NCBI GenBank assembly: GCA_009838735.1
Contig: VXQZ01000053.1
Span: 35,691-80,837, forward strand
Reading direction: 5' to 3'
Source of the DNA: Chloroflexota bacterium
GTDB taxonomy: Bacteria; Chloroflexota; Dehalococcoidia; Bin125
DNA length: 45,147 bases
The position numbers were made by a program, and so were the translations under genes. Of the stretch, positions 31,698 through 40,069 are shown in pieces. Below the pieces are notes generated by a model. It was given only the letters and a program-made list of their open reading frames with translations. It was not told the origin of the DNA and ran no database searches. Numbering within the stretch: position 1 is the first letter of the stretch; the number at the start of each line of letters is the position of its first letter.

Positions 31698-33236
31698 GTG
31701 GTGGACCGTTTGAGTTTCTTTCGGCGCTTGTTGGGCAACCCTTCGGAATCAACGAACACCGACGTCCAGCCTTCTCCACCCCCATCTCCATCGCCTGCCC
31801 CATCACCGTCTTCGACCTCGTCCAGCGGCCCCAATGGCACGGTGCCGGCTGACGGCCGGCCACAGCGACGGCGACGAAAACGGAAACCTCGCTCTGCGAG
31901 CGGGTCGCCAGCGCCAAGCGCGGCAACGTCGAATCACGCACCTGCCCACGAAGCCCCTCGACCGCGAAAGCGGCGTCGCAATCGGCGCAAGCGCTCTGGT
32001 TCTGGTGGAGGCGGACCGCCCGCTCCGCAAAGCGCGACGCAGAAGGCGTTGCTCTCGGGTGGGTACAGGCTGCCCGCTCTGGATGAGCTTGACCTGGTGG
32101 CATCCGAGGACTGGCCGCTGGCCTTCTCAGCCCTGGGACTCTCGGATCGCATGCTCTCCGCCCTGACGGCGCTCAAATTCGAGGAGCCGACGCCGATCCA
32201 GGAACAGTCGATTCCCATGCTGATGAACGGCCACGACGTGGTCGGACAGGCGCAGACCGGCACCGGCAAGACCGTCGCGTTCGGCTTGCCGGCGGTCGAG
32301 GTGTGCGATCCCGATCTGGGAGAGTGCCAGGCGATTGTGCTCACGCCAACCAGGGAGTTGGCTCAACAGGTCGGTTCGGTGCTCGACTTCTTCGCTCGGG
32401 CCGCGGGGCTCGAGGCGACCGTGTTGATGGGCGGGCGACGGCTGTCCGACGATTTTGCCAATCTCGAGCGCCGGCCGCAGATCGTGGTCGGAACCCCGGG
32501 CCGGATCATCGATCATCTCGAGCGGCGCACGCTACGCCTCAACCGGGTGCGCATGGCCGTGCTCGACGAGGCCGACCGGATGCTCGATATCGGCTTCTAT
32601 CCCGACATGCGCCGCATCCTCCGCCGCTGCCCCGACGACCGTCAGACGACACTCTTCTCAGCCACGATCCCGACGCCGATCAAGTCCCTGATCCATCAGT
32701 TCATGCACGACCCGGAGCACGTTCACATCGCGCCCGAGGTCGCAACGGCTGAAGGCATCTACCAGCGCTACTACGAGGTCGCCGACCGCGACAAGATCCG
32801 CGCCGTGGAGGAGTTGCTGCCCGAGTTGTCGGGTCGAACCCTGGTCTTCTGCAACATGAAGGTCACCGTCGACCGCCTCGTCCGTCGGCTCCTGGACCGA
32901 GGCCTCAACGCCGACGCGATCCACGGAGACCGCGATCAGCGCAAGCGCGACCGGGTCATGGGCCAGTTCCGCTCAGGCGACCTGCAGTTCCTGATCGCCA
33001 CCGACGTCGCCGCCCGTGGACTCGACATTCCCGATGTTCAGCACGTCGTCAACTTCGACCTTCCGCAGACCGCCGAGGACTACGTCCACAGGGTCGGCCG
33101 CACGGGCCGCGCCGGAGCCGAAGGCTCCGCCATCTCCTTCGTCGGCGAATGGGACTTCGATCAGTTGGAAAAGATCCTCAAGCTCGTCGGCGACGACCTC
33201 CGGCGAGGCGAACTTGAGCTCTACTCGTCCGGCTAG
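31698..33236 (+). CDS. DEAD-box RNA helicase (RhlE-like) with basic disordered N-terminus
   Basis: Protein of 512 aa starting at a GTG. Residues 20-115 are Pro/Ser-rich and then Arg/Lys-rich (GRPQRRRRKRKPRS, PRPRKRRRNRRKRS). This makes a disordered, RNA-binding-type extension placed N-terminally, where bacterial helicases more often have it at the C-terminus. The helicase core is complete: the Q motif (FEEPTPIQEQ), AQTGTGKT (185-192), PTRELAQQ, TPGR, VLDEADRML, SATIP, and the C-terminal VAARGLDIPDVQHVVNFD and HRVGRTGRAG. It remodels RNA, probably in ribosome assembly or cold adaptation. Its stop codon shares a CTAG palindrome with the convergent gene. Confidence 0.92.
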   Translation: MVDRLSFFRRLLGNPSESTNTDVQPSPPPSPSPAPSPSSTSSSGPNGTVPADGRPQRRRRKRKPRSASGSPAPSAATSNHAPAHEAPRPRKRRRNRRKRSGSGGGGPPAPQSATQKALLSGGYRLPALDELDLVASEDWPLAFSALGLSDRMLSALTALKFEEPTPIQEQSIPMLMNGHDVVGQAQTGTGKTVAFGLPAVEVCDPDLGECQAIVLTPTRELAQQVGSVLDFFARAAGLEATVLMGGRRLSDDFANLERRPQIVVGTPGRIIDHLERRTLRLNRVRMAVLDEADRMLDIGFYPDMRRILRRCPDDRQTTLFSATIPTPIKSLIHQFMHDPEHVHIAPEVATAEGIYQRYYEVADRDKIRAVEELLPELSGRTLVFCNMKVTVDRLVRRLLDRGLNADAIHGDRDQRKRDRVMGQFRSGDLQFLIATDVAARGLDIPDVQHVVNFDLPQTAEDYVHRVGRTGRAGAEGSAISFVGEWDFDQLEKILKLVGDDLRRGELELYSSG

Positions 33237-33901
33237 TGGATCTGCCAGCCCGAGTTCTGCCACATCCGGCGAGCCTCTCCGTGGATGTTCGAACGAGCCG
33301 CAATCAAACCCCTGACCGACGGTTCCGCCTGATTGAACTGCAGCGGCTTCCCATCGATATCTGTCACGGTCGCCCCGGCGGCGCCGAGCAGCGCCGCCCC
33401 GGCGGCCAGATCCCATTCGCTGCGGCGACCCGGCGTGAAGACCAGGCAGCCCTTGCCCGTCGCCAGCAGCGCCATCCGATACGCGATCGAGCCGACCGGC
33501 ATCACCTTCGTCCCGTCCGGCACCGGCGGCAGGTCGCCATAGTGCCACTCACCGCGCCCGACCAGCATGTAGCTCTCCGACAGGGCCGCTGCCTCTTCGA
33601 GGCTGAATCGGTCGTCGTCGGAGTCAACCGTGGCCGCGTACATCTCGTCGGCGTCCGGGTTGTAAACCACGCCCATGACCGCCTGCCCGTTGAGCGCCAG
33701 CGCAATCGAAACGGCATACTCTGGCACACCTTGAAGGAACTCACGCGTGCCGTCGAGCGGATCCACGATCCAGACACGCCGGTGCAGCAATCGCTCGCGG
33801 TCGTCGTGGGCCTCTTCGGACAGCCAGGCGTCCTCAGGGAAGGCGCCGAGCAGCGTCTCGCGGAGCGCCGCGTCGACTTCGACATCGGCCTCCGAGACCA
33901 C
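33233..33901 (-). CDS. Inositol-monophosphatase-family phosphatase, 5' end uncertain
   Basis: Mg-dependent phosphatase of the IMPase/histidinol-phosphatase/CysQ group. The metal motifs are LSEEAHDD, WIVDPLDGTREFL and EWDLAAGAALLGAAG. The coordinates use the first standard start codon (GTG). The reading frame stays open upstream to at least 34045 and encodes typical family N-terminal sequence (ELEAAQEAARRGGAILQRF, then VVSEAD), so about 45-50 residues are missing from this call. No ATG, GTG or TTG occurs there; a CTG at 34045 is the best candidate. Substrate (inositol phosphate, histidinol phosphate or PAP) is undetermined. Confidence 0.85.
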   Translation of the reverse strand: MVSEADVEVDAALRETLLGAFPEDAWLSEEAHDDRERLLHRRVWIVDPLDGTREFLQGVPEYAVSIALALNGQAVMGVVYNPDADEMYAATVDSDDDRFSLEEAAALSESYMLVGRGEWHYGDLPPVPDGTKVMPVGSIAYRMALLATGKGCLVFTPGRRSEWDLAAGAALLGAAGATVTDIDGKPLQFNQAEPSVRGLIAARSNIHGEARRMWQNSGWQIH

Positions 33902-34065
33902 CTCGTAGCTGAACCCTCGCCCGCTCCAGGGCTGGCGGTCGCTGCTCTGCTTCCAGCCATAGCGGGCGCCCGACTGCTGGAAGCGCTGCAGGATCGCGCC
34001 GCCGCGCCGGGCAGCCTCCTGGGCCGCCTCCAGCTCCGCAGTCAGGTCGGGAAGTGATGAAACGA

Positions 34066-35034
34066 TTAGAAGCCCGCCTGCTTGTCGACTTCGCCGACGA
34101 GTTCTCGGTTGCCTCGGTATCGACGCAGGTTCTCGCAGAAACGCTCGAGGTTGCGGCCCGCTCGCAGTTGCGAAGCGCCGGCGGTGTGCGGCGTCATCAC
34201 GATGTTCTCGATCTCGAAGACTCGGTGGTCCTGCGGCAGCGGTTCGCCCTCGACGACGTCAAGCGCCGCCCCGCGCAGGTGTCCCGATTCAACGGCGTCA
34301 ATCAACGCCTCCAGCTCAATGATCTCACCCCGCGTGACGTTCACAATCACCGATCCCGACTTCATCTTGGCGAACGTCTCGGCGTTGAACAGATGACGAG
34401 TCTCCTCGGTCAGGGGCGTGCAGACGGCGACGACGTCGGACTTCTCCAGCAGCGTGTCGAGCTGGTTCATGTGTCCCACCACCGGAACGATCGGCGTGCC
34501 GCGCACGGCGACCGCGTCGACCGCGCGGACGTTCATGCCGAAGCCATTGGCGCGCTCGGAGATGGCGCGTCCGGTGCCGCCGAAGCCGACGATCCCCATG
34601 GTCAGGCCGGAGAGCTCGAACGCGGCGCGCCGCATCGGCACGCGGCCGCCCCAGGCCTCGCCCTTGAGCGTCATTGCCGACTTCAGCGAGCGAGCCAGCG
34701 CCAGCAGGAGCGCGAAGGCGTGGTCCGCGAGGTGGGGTCCGACCAGGCCTTTCTCTCCGGTCAACGGGATCTCGGCGTTCTTGAAGTCGTCGAACAGGTA
34801 GCCGTCGACGCCGGAGGCGGTGGCATGGACCCACTTCAGCTCTTTCGCCTCAGCGAACAGGTCCGGGGTGAGATATCCGAGCAGCACTTCGGCGTCGGCG
34901 ATCATCTCCATCGCGTCCTCGCGGTTGTTGGCCACGACGACATCGGCCTCGGGTCCGGCGGCGGCGCGAATCATCTCGAGTTGCGCTTCGGAAACTTCAG
35001 GCAGGGTCAGTCCGGGCATCACGAGTACGCGCAT
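34066..35034 (-). CDS. D-2-hydroxyacid dehydrogenase (NAD-dependent)
   Basis: Protein of 322 aa of the D-isomer-specific 2-hydroxyacid dehydrogenase family. The Rossmann motif is GFGGTG (150-155). The catalytic triad is Arg235 (NVTRGEII), Glu264 (VEGEPLP) and His283 (TPHTAGAS). It interconverts 2-keto acids and D-2-hydroxy acids. The substrate loop does not identify it as phosphoglycerate or lactate specific. AGGAG lies 11 bases upstream of the ATG. It lies directly upstream of the phosphatase gene in the same direction. Confidence 0.9.
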   Translation of the reverse strand: MRVLVMPGLTLPEVSEAQLEMIRAAAGPEADVVVANNREDAMEMIADAEVLLGYLTPDLFAEAKELKWVHATASGVDGYLFDDFKNAEIPLTGEKGLVGPHLADHAFALLLALARSLKSAMTLKGEAWGGRVPMRRAAFELSGLTMGIVGFGGTGRAISERANGFGMNVRAVDAVAVRGTPIVPVVGHMNQLDTLLEKSDVVAVCTPLTEETRHLFNAETFAKMKSGSVIVNVTRGEIIELEALIDAVESGHLRGAALDVVEGEPLPQDHRVFEIENIVMTPHTAGASQLRAGRNLERFCENLRRYRGNRELVGEVDKQAGF

Positions 35035-35165
35035 GGTGGTGTTCGCTCCTGTGTCCAGCTGGGGCGCGACCGGTGAGCGCCAGCGGTCAGACTACCACCG
35101 CAGGTAAACCGTCACGCCCGCCGTAGACTGGCTCTCGAACCCACATGGTGAAGTGAGGAGCGAAC

Positions 35166-36098
35166 ATGGCTGACGTGCAATTCGGGGCGCAGGTCTCGGC
35201 GTATCTGACATCGTGGGACGAGATTCGCGCCGTCGCACAGACGATGGACGCCGGCCGCTATGACTCAATCTGGTTTGCCGATCACTTCGTCCCGCCGAAT
35301 CGGGGCAAGGAAGTCGAGGACCGCGAGGCATTCGAAGCGTTCTCGCTTGCTGCTGCAGTGGGCGTGGCCACGGAGACGCTGCGAATCGGTCACCTGGTGC
35401 TGGGCAATACGTACCGGAACCCGGGTCTGGTGGCGAAGATCGCCGGTTCGGTCGATCACATCTCGCACGGACGCTTCACGCTCGGCATCGGCGCCTCGTG
35501 GTTCCTGCGCGAGCACCAGGCGTACGGCTGGGGCTTCCCACCGATGAAGGAACGCCAGGACCGCTTCGAAGAAGCGTGTAAGATGCTGCGCGGCATCATC
35601 CATAACGACGGCGCCAGAGTGACATTTGAGGGTCAATACTATTCGCTCGACGACGCTCCCCTGTCGCCGGGAAGCTACAACAATCCGATACCGATCCTCG
35701 TTGGCGGCACCGGACCGAAGCGAACGTTAAGAACACTTGCCTTGTACGGTGACATTCTGAATCTCGACGGCTGGGCCGGCCGTGGAATGTCAGTGGAATT
35801 ACTGAAGGAGAAGGTTGACATACTCCACGCCCATTGCGAGGACGTCGGCAGGGATCCGTCAGAGATTAAGATCACTGCGTTGATGCCGTGCCTGCTGACC
35901 GACGATGAGGATGCGGCGAGGGAGTGGGAGGAGCGCATCGGCCCTGGAACGTTAAACGGCTCTGCGGACAAGATTACGCAGCGCATCGGTGAGTTCATCG
36001 ACTACGGTATCGACGAGATCATGTTCGGCAGACGCGGCGACAACAATCCCGAGTACTTCCAGCGCCTGGACGATGAAGTGATTGCTCAGTTTCGATAG
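35166..36098 (+). CDS. LLM-class flavin/F420-dependent oxidoreductase
   Basis: Protein of 310 aa of the luciferase-like TIM-barrel family. Features: DSIWFADHF near residue 33, RIGHLVLGNTYRNPGLVAK (about 74-92), DHISHGRFTLGIGASW and PILVGGTGPKRTLR. These match F420- or FMN-dependent members that oxidise alcohols or attack C-S and C-C bonds. GAGGAG lies six bases before the ATG. The downstream aldo/keto reductase follows after 49 bp on the same strand. Second-half codon use appears more AT-rich than the first. Confidence 0.9.
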   Translation: MADVQFGAQVSAYLTSWDEIRAVAQTMDAGRYDSIWFADHFVPPNRGKEVEDREAFEAFSLAAAVGVATETLRIGHLVLGNTYRNPGLVAKIAGSVDHISHGRFTLGIGASWFLREHQAYGWGFPPMKERQDRFEEACKMLRGIIHNDGARVTFEGQYYSLDDAPLSPGSYNNPIPILVGGTGPKRTLRTLALYGDILNLDGWAGRGMSVELLKEKVDILHAHCEDVGRDPSEIKITALMPCLLTDDEDAAREWEERIGPGTLNGSADKITQRIGEFIDYGIDEIMFGRRGDNNPEYFQRLDDEVIAQFR

Positions 36099-36147
36099 GA
36101 GCGATGAACAGTTGTAACTGACAAACTACAAATCGAAAGAGACGACA

Positions 36148-37149
36148 ATGAAGGTTCGCCGTATGGGTCGTACCGGCTTGCGAGTGTCGGAGATCTGCCT
36201 GGGAACGATGACCTTCGGCTTTCAAACCGAGGCCGATGAAGCATTCCAGATCATGGACGCCGCCTTTGAAGGCGGCGTCAACTTCATTGACACCGCGGAC
36301 GTATATCCGCTTGGCTCCGATGATGTTGGTACAACTGAGTCAATCGTCGGTCGCTGGCTGGCGGGTAGGCCTCGCGATCAAGTCGTCCTGGCGACCAAGT
36401 GCGTCGGCGCGATGGGTCCGTCGCCGAACCAACGCGGAGCGTCGCGCCAACACATTCTGTCGGCCGTGGACGAGTCCTTGCGCCGATTGGGCACCGACTA
36501 CATCGACCTCTACCAATTGCACTCTCCCGATTGGTCGGTGCCGGTGGAGGAGACGATGCAGGCGCTTGACGACCTCGTGCGCTGGGGCAAGGTTCGCTAC
36601 GTCGGGTCATCGAACTACCGTGCCTGGCAACTGGCGCTGTCATTGGGCGCTTCGGACAGGGCAGGCATCACGCGGTTCGACTGCGACCAGCCGCGCTACA
36701 ACATCCTCTGGCGCGACATCGAGTCCGACCTGCTCCCGCTCTGCCGCGACCAGGGCGTGGGGATCATCGCTTACAACCCGCTCGCCGGCGGCTTCCTGAC
36801 CGGCAAGTACCGGAACACCGAGGACCTGCGCGACGACACCCGTTTCACCCTCGGCAGCGCCGGTCCCAGGTATCGTGCCCGCTATTGGCACGACATCCAG
36901 TTCGAGCAGGTCGCCCGCCTGCAGACCTACTTCGCCGAGCGAGACGTCAGCATCACCCACGCCGCCATCGCCTGGGTCCTCGCCCAGAAAGGCATCACGT
37001 CGGCGATCGTCGGAGCCTCCCGAGCCGAGCAAATCGTGGATTCGCTGAAGTACTCCGAGATCGAGCTGGGCGAGGACGATCTGCAGTTCTGCGATCAACC
37101 GTGGTACGAGATTCCGCGTCCAACGGACCCTGAAGTTGCGACGCGGTAA
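36148..37149 (+). CDS. Aldo/keto reductase
   Basis: Protein of 333 aa with an AKR TIM barrel. The catalytic tetrad is complete: Asp48, Tyr53 (DTADVYPLG), Lys84 (ATKCVG) and His125 (YQLHSPD). The NADPH-binding end is AIVGASRAEQIVDSL. It belongs to the large YhdN/Tas-like group that reduces aldehydes or ketones. The REP-like repeat pair lies directly downstream. Co-direction with the LLM gene suggests a joint unit, though the substrate is unknown. Confidence 0.9.
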   Translation: MKVRRMGRTGLRVSEICLGTMTFGFQTEADEAFQIMDAAFEGGVNFIDTADVYPLGSDDVGTTESIVGRWLAGRPRDQVVLATKCVGAMGPSPNQRGASRQHILSAVDESLRRLGTDYIDLYQLHSPDWSVPVEETMQALDDLVRWGKVRYVGSSNYRAWQLALSLGASDRAGITRFDCDQPRYNILWRDIESDLLPLCRDQGVGIIAYNPLAGGFLTGKYRNTEDLRDDTRFTLGSAGPRYRARYWHDIQFEQVARLQTYFAERDVSITHAAIAWVLAQKGITSAIVGASRAEQIVDSLKYSEIELGEDDLQFCDQPWYEIPRPTDPEVATR

Positions 37150-37175
37150 TGCATAGCACTCCTCCGACAAGTCTC

Positions 37176-37272
37176 GTCATACCCGCGCTCGTCGCGGGTA
37201 TCTCGCTGAACTGAGCGAGGATGCCTTCTGCCGTATGCAGCGAAATTGCCGCGGCAAGCGCGGCAATGACGA
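37176..37272. repeat. Inverted pair of REP-like palindromes
   Basis: The left part contains ATACCCGCG-CTCGT-CGCGGGTAT at 37179-37201, matching copy A at 29534 including the GTC and CTCG flanks. The right part, read on the minus strand from 37270, is GTCATTGCCGCGCTTGCC and pairs similarly. The two face each other between convergent genes, as in bacterial interspersed mosaic elements. Confidence 0.7.
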
Positions 37273-37281
37273 CGGCGTTGG

Positions 37282-38676
37282 TTACAACCACACCGCCTCA
37301 TGCGACCCTGGCTTCACCGTCCGACCCCATCTCGGCTTGATGTCGCTGAACTGGATCGGGAAACTCAGCCTCGTCAGCGTCCCGTAGTCCGACTCGACGT
37401 CTTCGCTGTACTTGTCGGCGAGGCGCCAGCCCTCGTCGGGATCGGCGTCCGATATCTGGTGGGGCGTTCCCAGTCGGAGGAACCAGGATGCCGTCTGGCC
37501 CAGGGCGACCCTGACGTGCCAGCTGCCTCCCTCGATGGAACGTCTTCGCAGCGCTTCGAGCGCCCCGTAGGCGCCCCAGTATCCGGTGCCGTAGTCGTTG
37601 AGCGCGATGGCCGGGCCGACGCCCATCATGCTGGTCATGTCCTTCTGCTGAACATGATGAATGCCCGACGCAGCCTGCACGTTGCCGTCGAAGCCCCGCT
37701 TCTCCTGCCAGGGACCGAACTGTCCGTAGGCGTTCTCGGAGATGTAGATGATCCCGGGGCAACGCTCGGCCAGGGCTTCGGGGCTGAGGCCTCGTCGAGC
37801 CAGCGACTTGGCGCGATACGACTGGCTGAAGATGTCGGCGTCCTCGAGCAGACTCCAGAGGGTGTCGCGCCCCTCCGCAGTGTCGAAATCGACGTGGGCC
37901 CGGCGTTTGCCGTGTCCGGTATCGGCCTGGGCCGCCTGGATGTCGGCGACATTGGGCGCGCCAATGTGCAGCGCATCCGCGCCGAGCGCCGCGAGCGTGC
38001 GTGAGATGGTTGGTCCGGCCAGCACTTTCGTGTTGTCGATCACCCGGACGCCGTTGAGCGGTAGTTCGCCGCCCGGGACTGGTTTCGCAGGCGCGTCGCC
38101 GATCCGTTCGATGATCACAGCAGGGGAGTCGGCCAGCAGCTTGCCTTGGGGGTGAGCATTCCACTCCTCCGGCGACTTGACGACAACGCCGGGAAGTTGC
38201 GCCGCATTGAGCCGGGCTTCCATTTCGTCCGCATCGTGCGCCACCACATACTCAGCGATGTTGTCGTACGAACAGCCGAGGACTTCCAGTGTGCGCTCGG
38301 CGATGTGCGGGAATCCGCTCAACAGGTACAGATAGCGACCGTCGCTGGTCGGGAAGATTCCCTGTCCGGGCGCCATGGAGTCGGGCATCGACTCCAACGC
38401 GTTCTGACCATCGATCTTCAGCACCCACATCGAGGAGATGCCGACTGCGGCTTGTCCCATGTTGATTTCGGCCGACTGGCGCTGGCCCGTCTGCTGGCAG
38501 CGGATGTCGTCAACGACGCCGGCGATATTGCCCAGGATTGACGCGACACCTGAGGCGAGTCGCAGCGGCGACGGATAGATGGGATCGCCGTCGCCGACGA
38601 AGCGGATGTCGGAGTCGGTCGGCTCGACGCCTGCCGCCCGCGTGATGGCCTCGAAGTCGGCTCGTTGCATGGACAT
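37282..38676 (-). CDS. CaiB/BaiF-like CoA transferase with rearranged halves
   Basis: Protein of 464 aa in which the usual N-terminal signature of class III CoA transferases lies in the middle (LNGVRVIDNTKVLAGPTISR, about 208-227, then LGADALHIGAP). The first 200 residues instead resemble the C-terminal part of the family (SGVASILGNIAGVVDDIRCQ). The nucleophile would be Asp361 in IALNDYGTGYWG. So the order is C-half, N-half, or a shortened fused pair. Possibly it pairs with a conventional subunit, as known for tandem CaiB systems. AGGAA lies nine bases upstream of the ATG. Confidence 0.85.
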   Translation of the reverse strand: MSMQRADFEAITRAAGVEPTDSDIRFVGDGDPIYPSPLRLASGVASILGNIAGVVDDIRCQQTGQRQSAEINMGQAAVGISSMWVLKIDGQNALESMPDSMAPGQGIFPTSDGRYLYLLSGFPHIAERTLEVLGCSYDNIAEYVVAHDADEMEARLNAAQLPGVVVKSPEEWNAHPQGKLLADSPAVIIERIGDAPAKPVPGGELPLNGVRVIDNTKVLAGPTISRTLAALGADALHIGAPNVADIQAAQADTGHGKRRAHVDFDTAEGRDTLWSLLEDADIFSQSYRAKSLARRGLSPEALAERCPGIIYISENAYGQFGPWQEKRGFDGNVQAASGIHHVQQKDMTSMMGVGPAIALNDYGTGYWGAYGALEALRRRSIEGGSWHVRVALGQTASWFLRLGTPHQISDADPDEGWRLADKYSEDVESDYGTLTRLSFPIQFSDIKPRWGRTVKPGSHEAVWL

Positions 38677-38760
38677 GGTCTGTTCCTGTCACATCTGGTG
38701 GTCGCGAGTCAGGCTAGCGAGTCATGCTCCATATGCTGACGGTCATCAGGCTAGGTAGAG

Positions 38761-40014
38761 GTGAAGTTCGTGGCTCAACAGACGAGACCTGGAGCCGATG
38801 ATCCGCTGTGGCGTTGGGCCAGCAGTCGCGGGCTCAGTCGGCGTCGATTTCTGACCCTGCTGTTGGTCGGAGGGACGGCCGCCGTGCTGGCGGCCTGCGG
38901 CGACGCGATCCCTGAGTGGTCGGGCGGCGCCGACCAGTCTGTTGCTTCCGTCGAACCTCCGTTGGTCTTCAAGGATCCGACGCCGTTCATCGATCATGGA
39001 CAGGCAGGACTGGAAGCTCGCCTGGAGTTGCAGACTGGCTCGATTACTTCCAACAAACAGTTCTTCGTACGCAACAACTCGCGCAGCGTGGACCTGGACA
39101 TCGAGCGCTGGTCGCTGGTGATTGAAGGCGATGCCGTTGACGAAGGAACAGAGCTGAGATTCGACGACATCCTCCGGTTGCCCCAACGCAGGATGACCTC
39201 CTACCTGGAGTGCGCCGGCAACCATCGGGTGATGTTTGATTTGCTGCAGGGCCGCGCTGCCAGCGGCACCCAGTGGGGACGTGGGGCGATCGGCAATGCC
39301 GAGTGGACCGGGGTCTCGTTAGCGGATGTGCTGACGCTCGCCGGCGTGACCGACGATGCCGTCAGCGTCTTGCTCATCGGTCTGGATCCAGAGTCTCCGG
39401 AAGGGGGATTCCGCCGCGTGATGACGATCGAGAAGGCCATGCATCCCGACACCCTGCTGGTCCATCGAATGAACGGCGAGGCGCTGCCGAGGGACCATGG
39501 ATTCCCCCTACGGGCGATCGTGCCGGGATGGGTCGGCTCGTCGCAAATCAAGTGGTTGGGGCGAATCGCCGTTTCTGCTGAGCCACAGTGGACTCGCAAC
39601 AACACGACCTCCTATGTGTTGATCGGTGATGAGTACGAGCCGGACGGCGAGGCCGACGGCCGTGTCGTGACGCTTCAGTCGATCAAAAGCGCCCTGGCAT
39701 TGCCCTGGCCGGCTCGGCTGAGTGCCACTCGTCACCAGTTGGCGGGATACGCGCACTCGCCATATGGCGAGATTGCTTCGGTGGAGTGGAGCGACGACGC
39801 CGGGACAACCTGGCATCGTGCTCGGCTCGCGAGTCGGCAGGTCGAATACGGTTGGGTTCAGTTTGCATTCGAGTGGAATGCCTCGGTTGGCGAACACACG
39901 ATCAGGACTCGAGCAACTGACATGGACGGGAACACGCAGCCGGAATCAGTGCCCTTCAATGAGAAGGGGTACCTGTTCAATCAGCCGCTGCCGCATCCGA
40001 TTTCGGTCGCCTGA
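38761..40014 (+). CDS. Exported sulfite-oxidase-like molybdopterin oxidoreductase (Tat lipoprotein)
   Basis: Protein of 417 aa (414 from an alternative GTG at 38770, which has the better-placed AGAGG box). Tat motif SRRRFL (26-31), hydrophobic stretch and lipobox LAAC (Cys46) indicate folded export and lipid anchoring. The molybdenum ligand is Cys151 in SYLECAGNHRV, the conserved Cys of the sulfite oxidase family. The C-terminal third is the Mo-co dimerisation domain (about 290-410). No heme-binding motif. It would oxidise sulfite or reduce oxidised sulfur or other substrates at the outer face. The electron partner is not encoded nearby. Confidence 0.9.
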   Translation: MKFVAQQTRPGADDPLWRWASSRGLSRRRFLTLLLVGGTAAVLAACGDAIPEWSGGADQSVASVEPPLVFKDPTPFIDHGQAGLEARLELQTGSITSNKQFFVRNNSRSVDLDIERWSLVIEGDAVDEGTELRFDDILRLPQRRMTSYLECAGNHRVMFDLLQGRAASGTQWGRGAIGNAEWTGVSLADVLTLAGVTDDAVSVLLIGLDPESPEGGFRRVMTIEKAMHPDTLLVHRMNGEALPRDHGFPLRAIVPGWVGSSQIKWLGRIAVSAEPQWTRNNTTSYVLIGDEYEPDGEADGRVVTLQSIKSALALPWPARLSATRHQLAGYAHSPYGEIASVEWSDDAGTTWHRARLASRQVEYGWVQFAFEWNASVGEHTIRTRATDMDGNTQPESVPFNEKGYLFNQPLPHPISVA

Positions 40015-40069
40015 GGCCCGCCCGTCTACGTTACCCTTGGCCGAACTTCAAACCCTGGGAGGGACTGCG

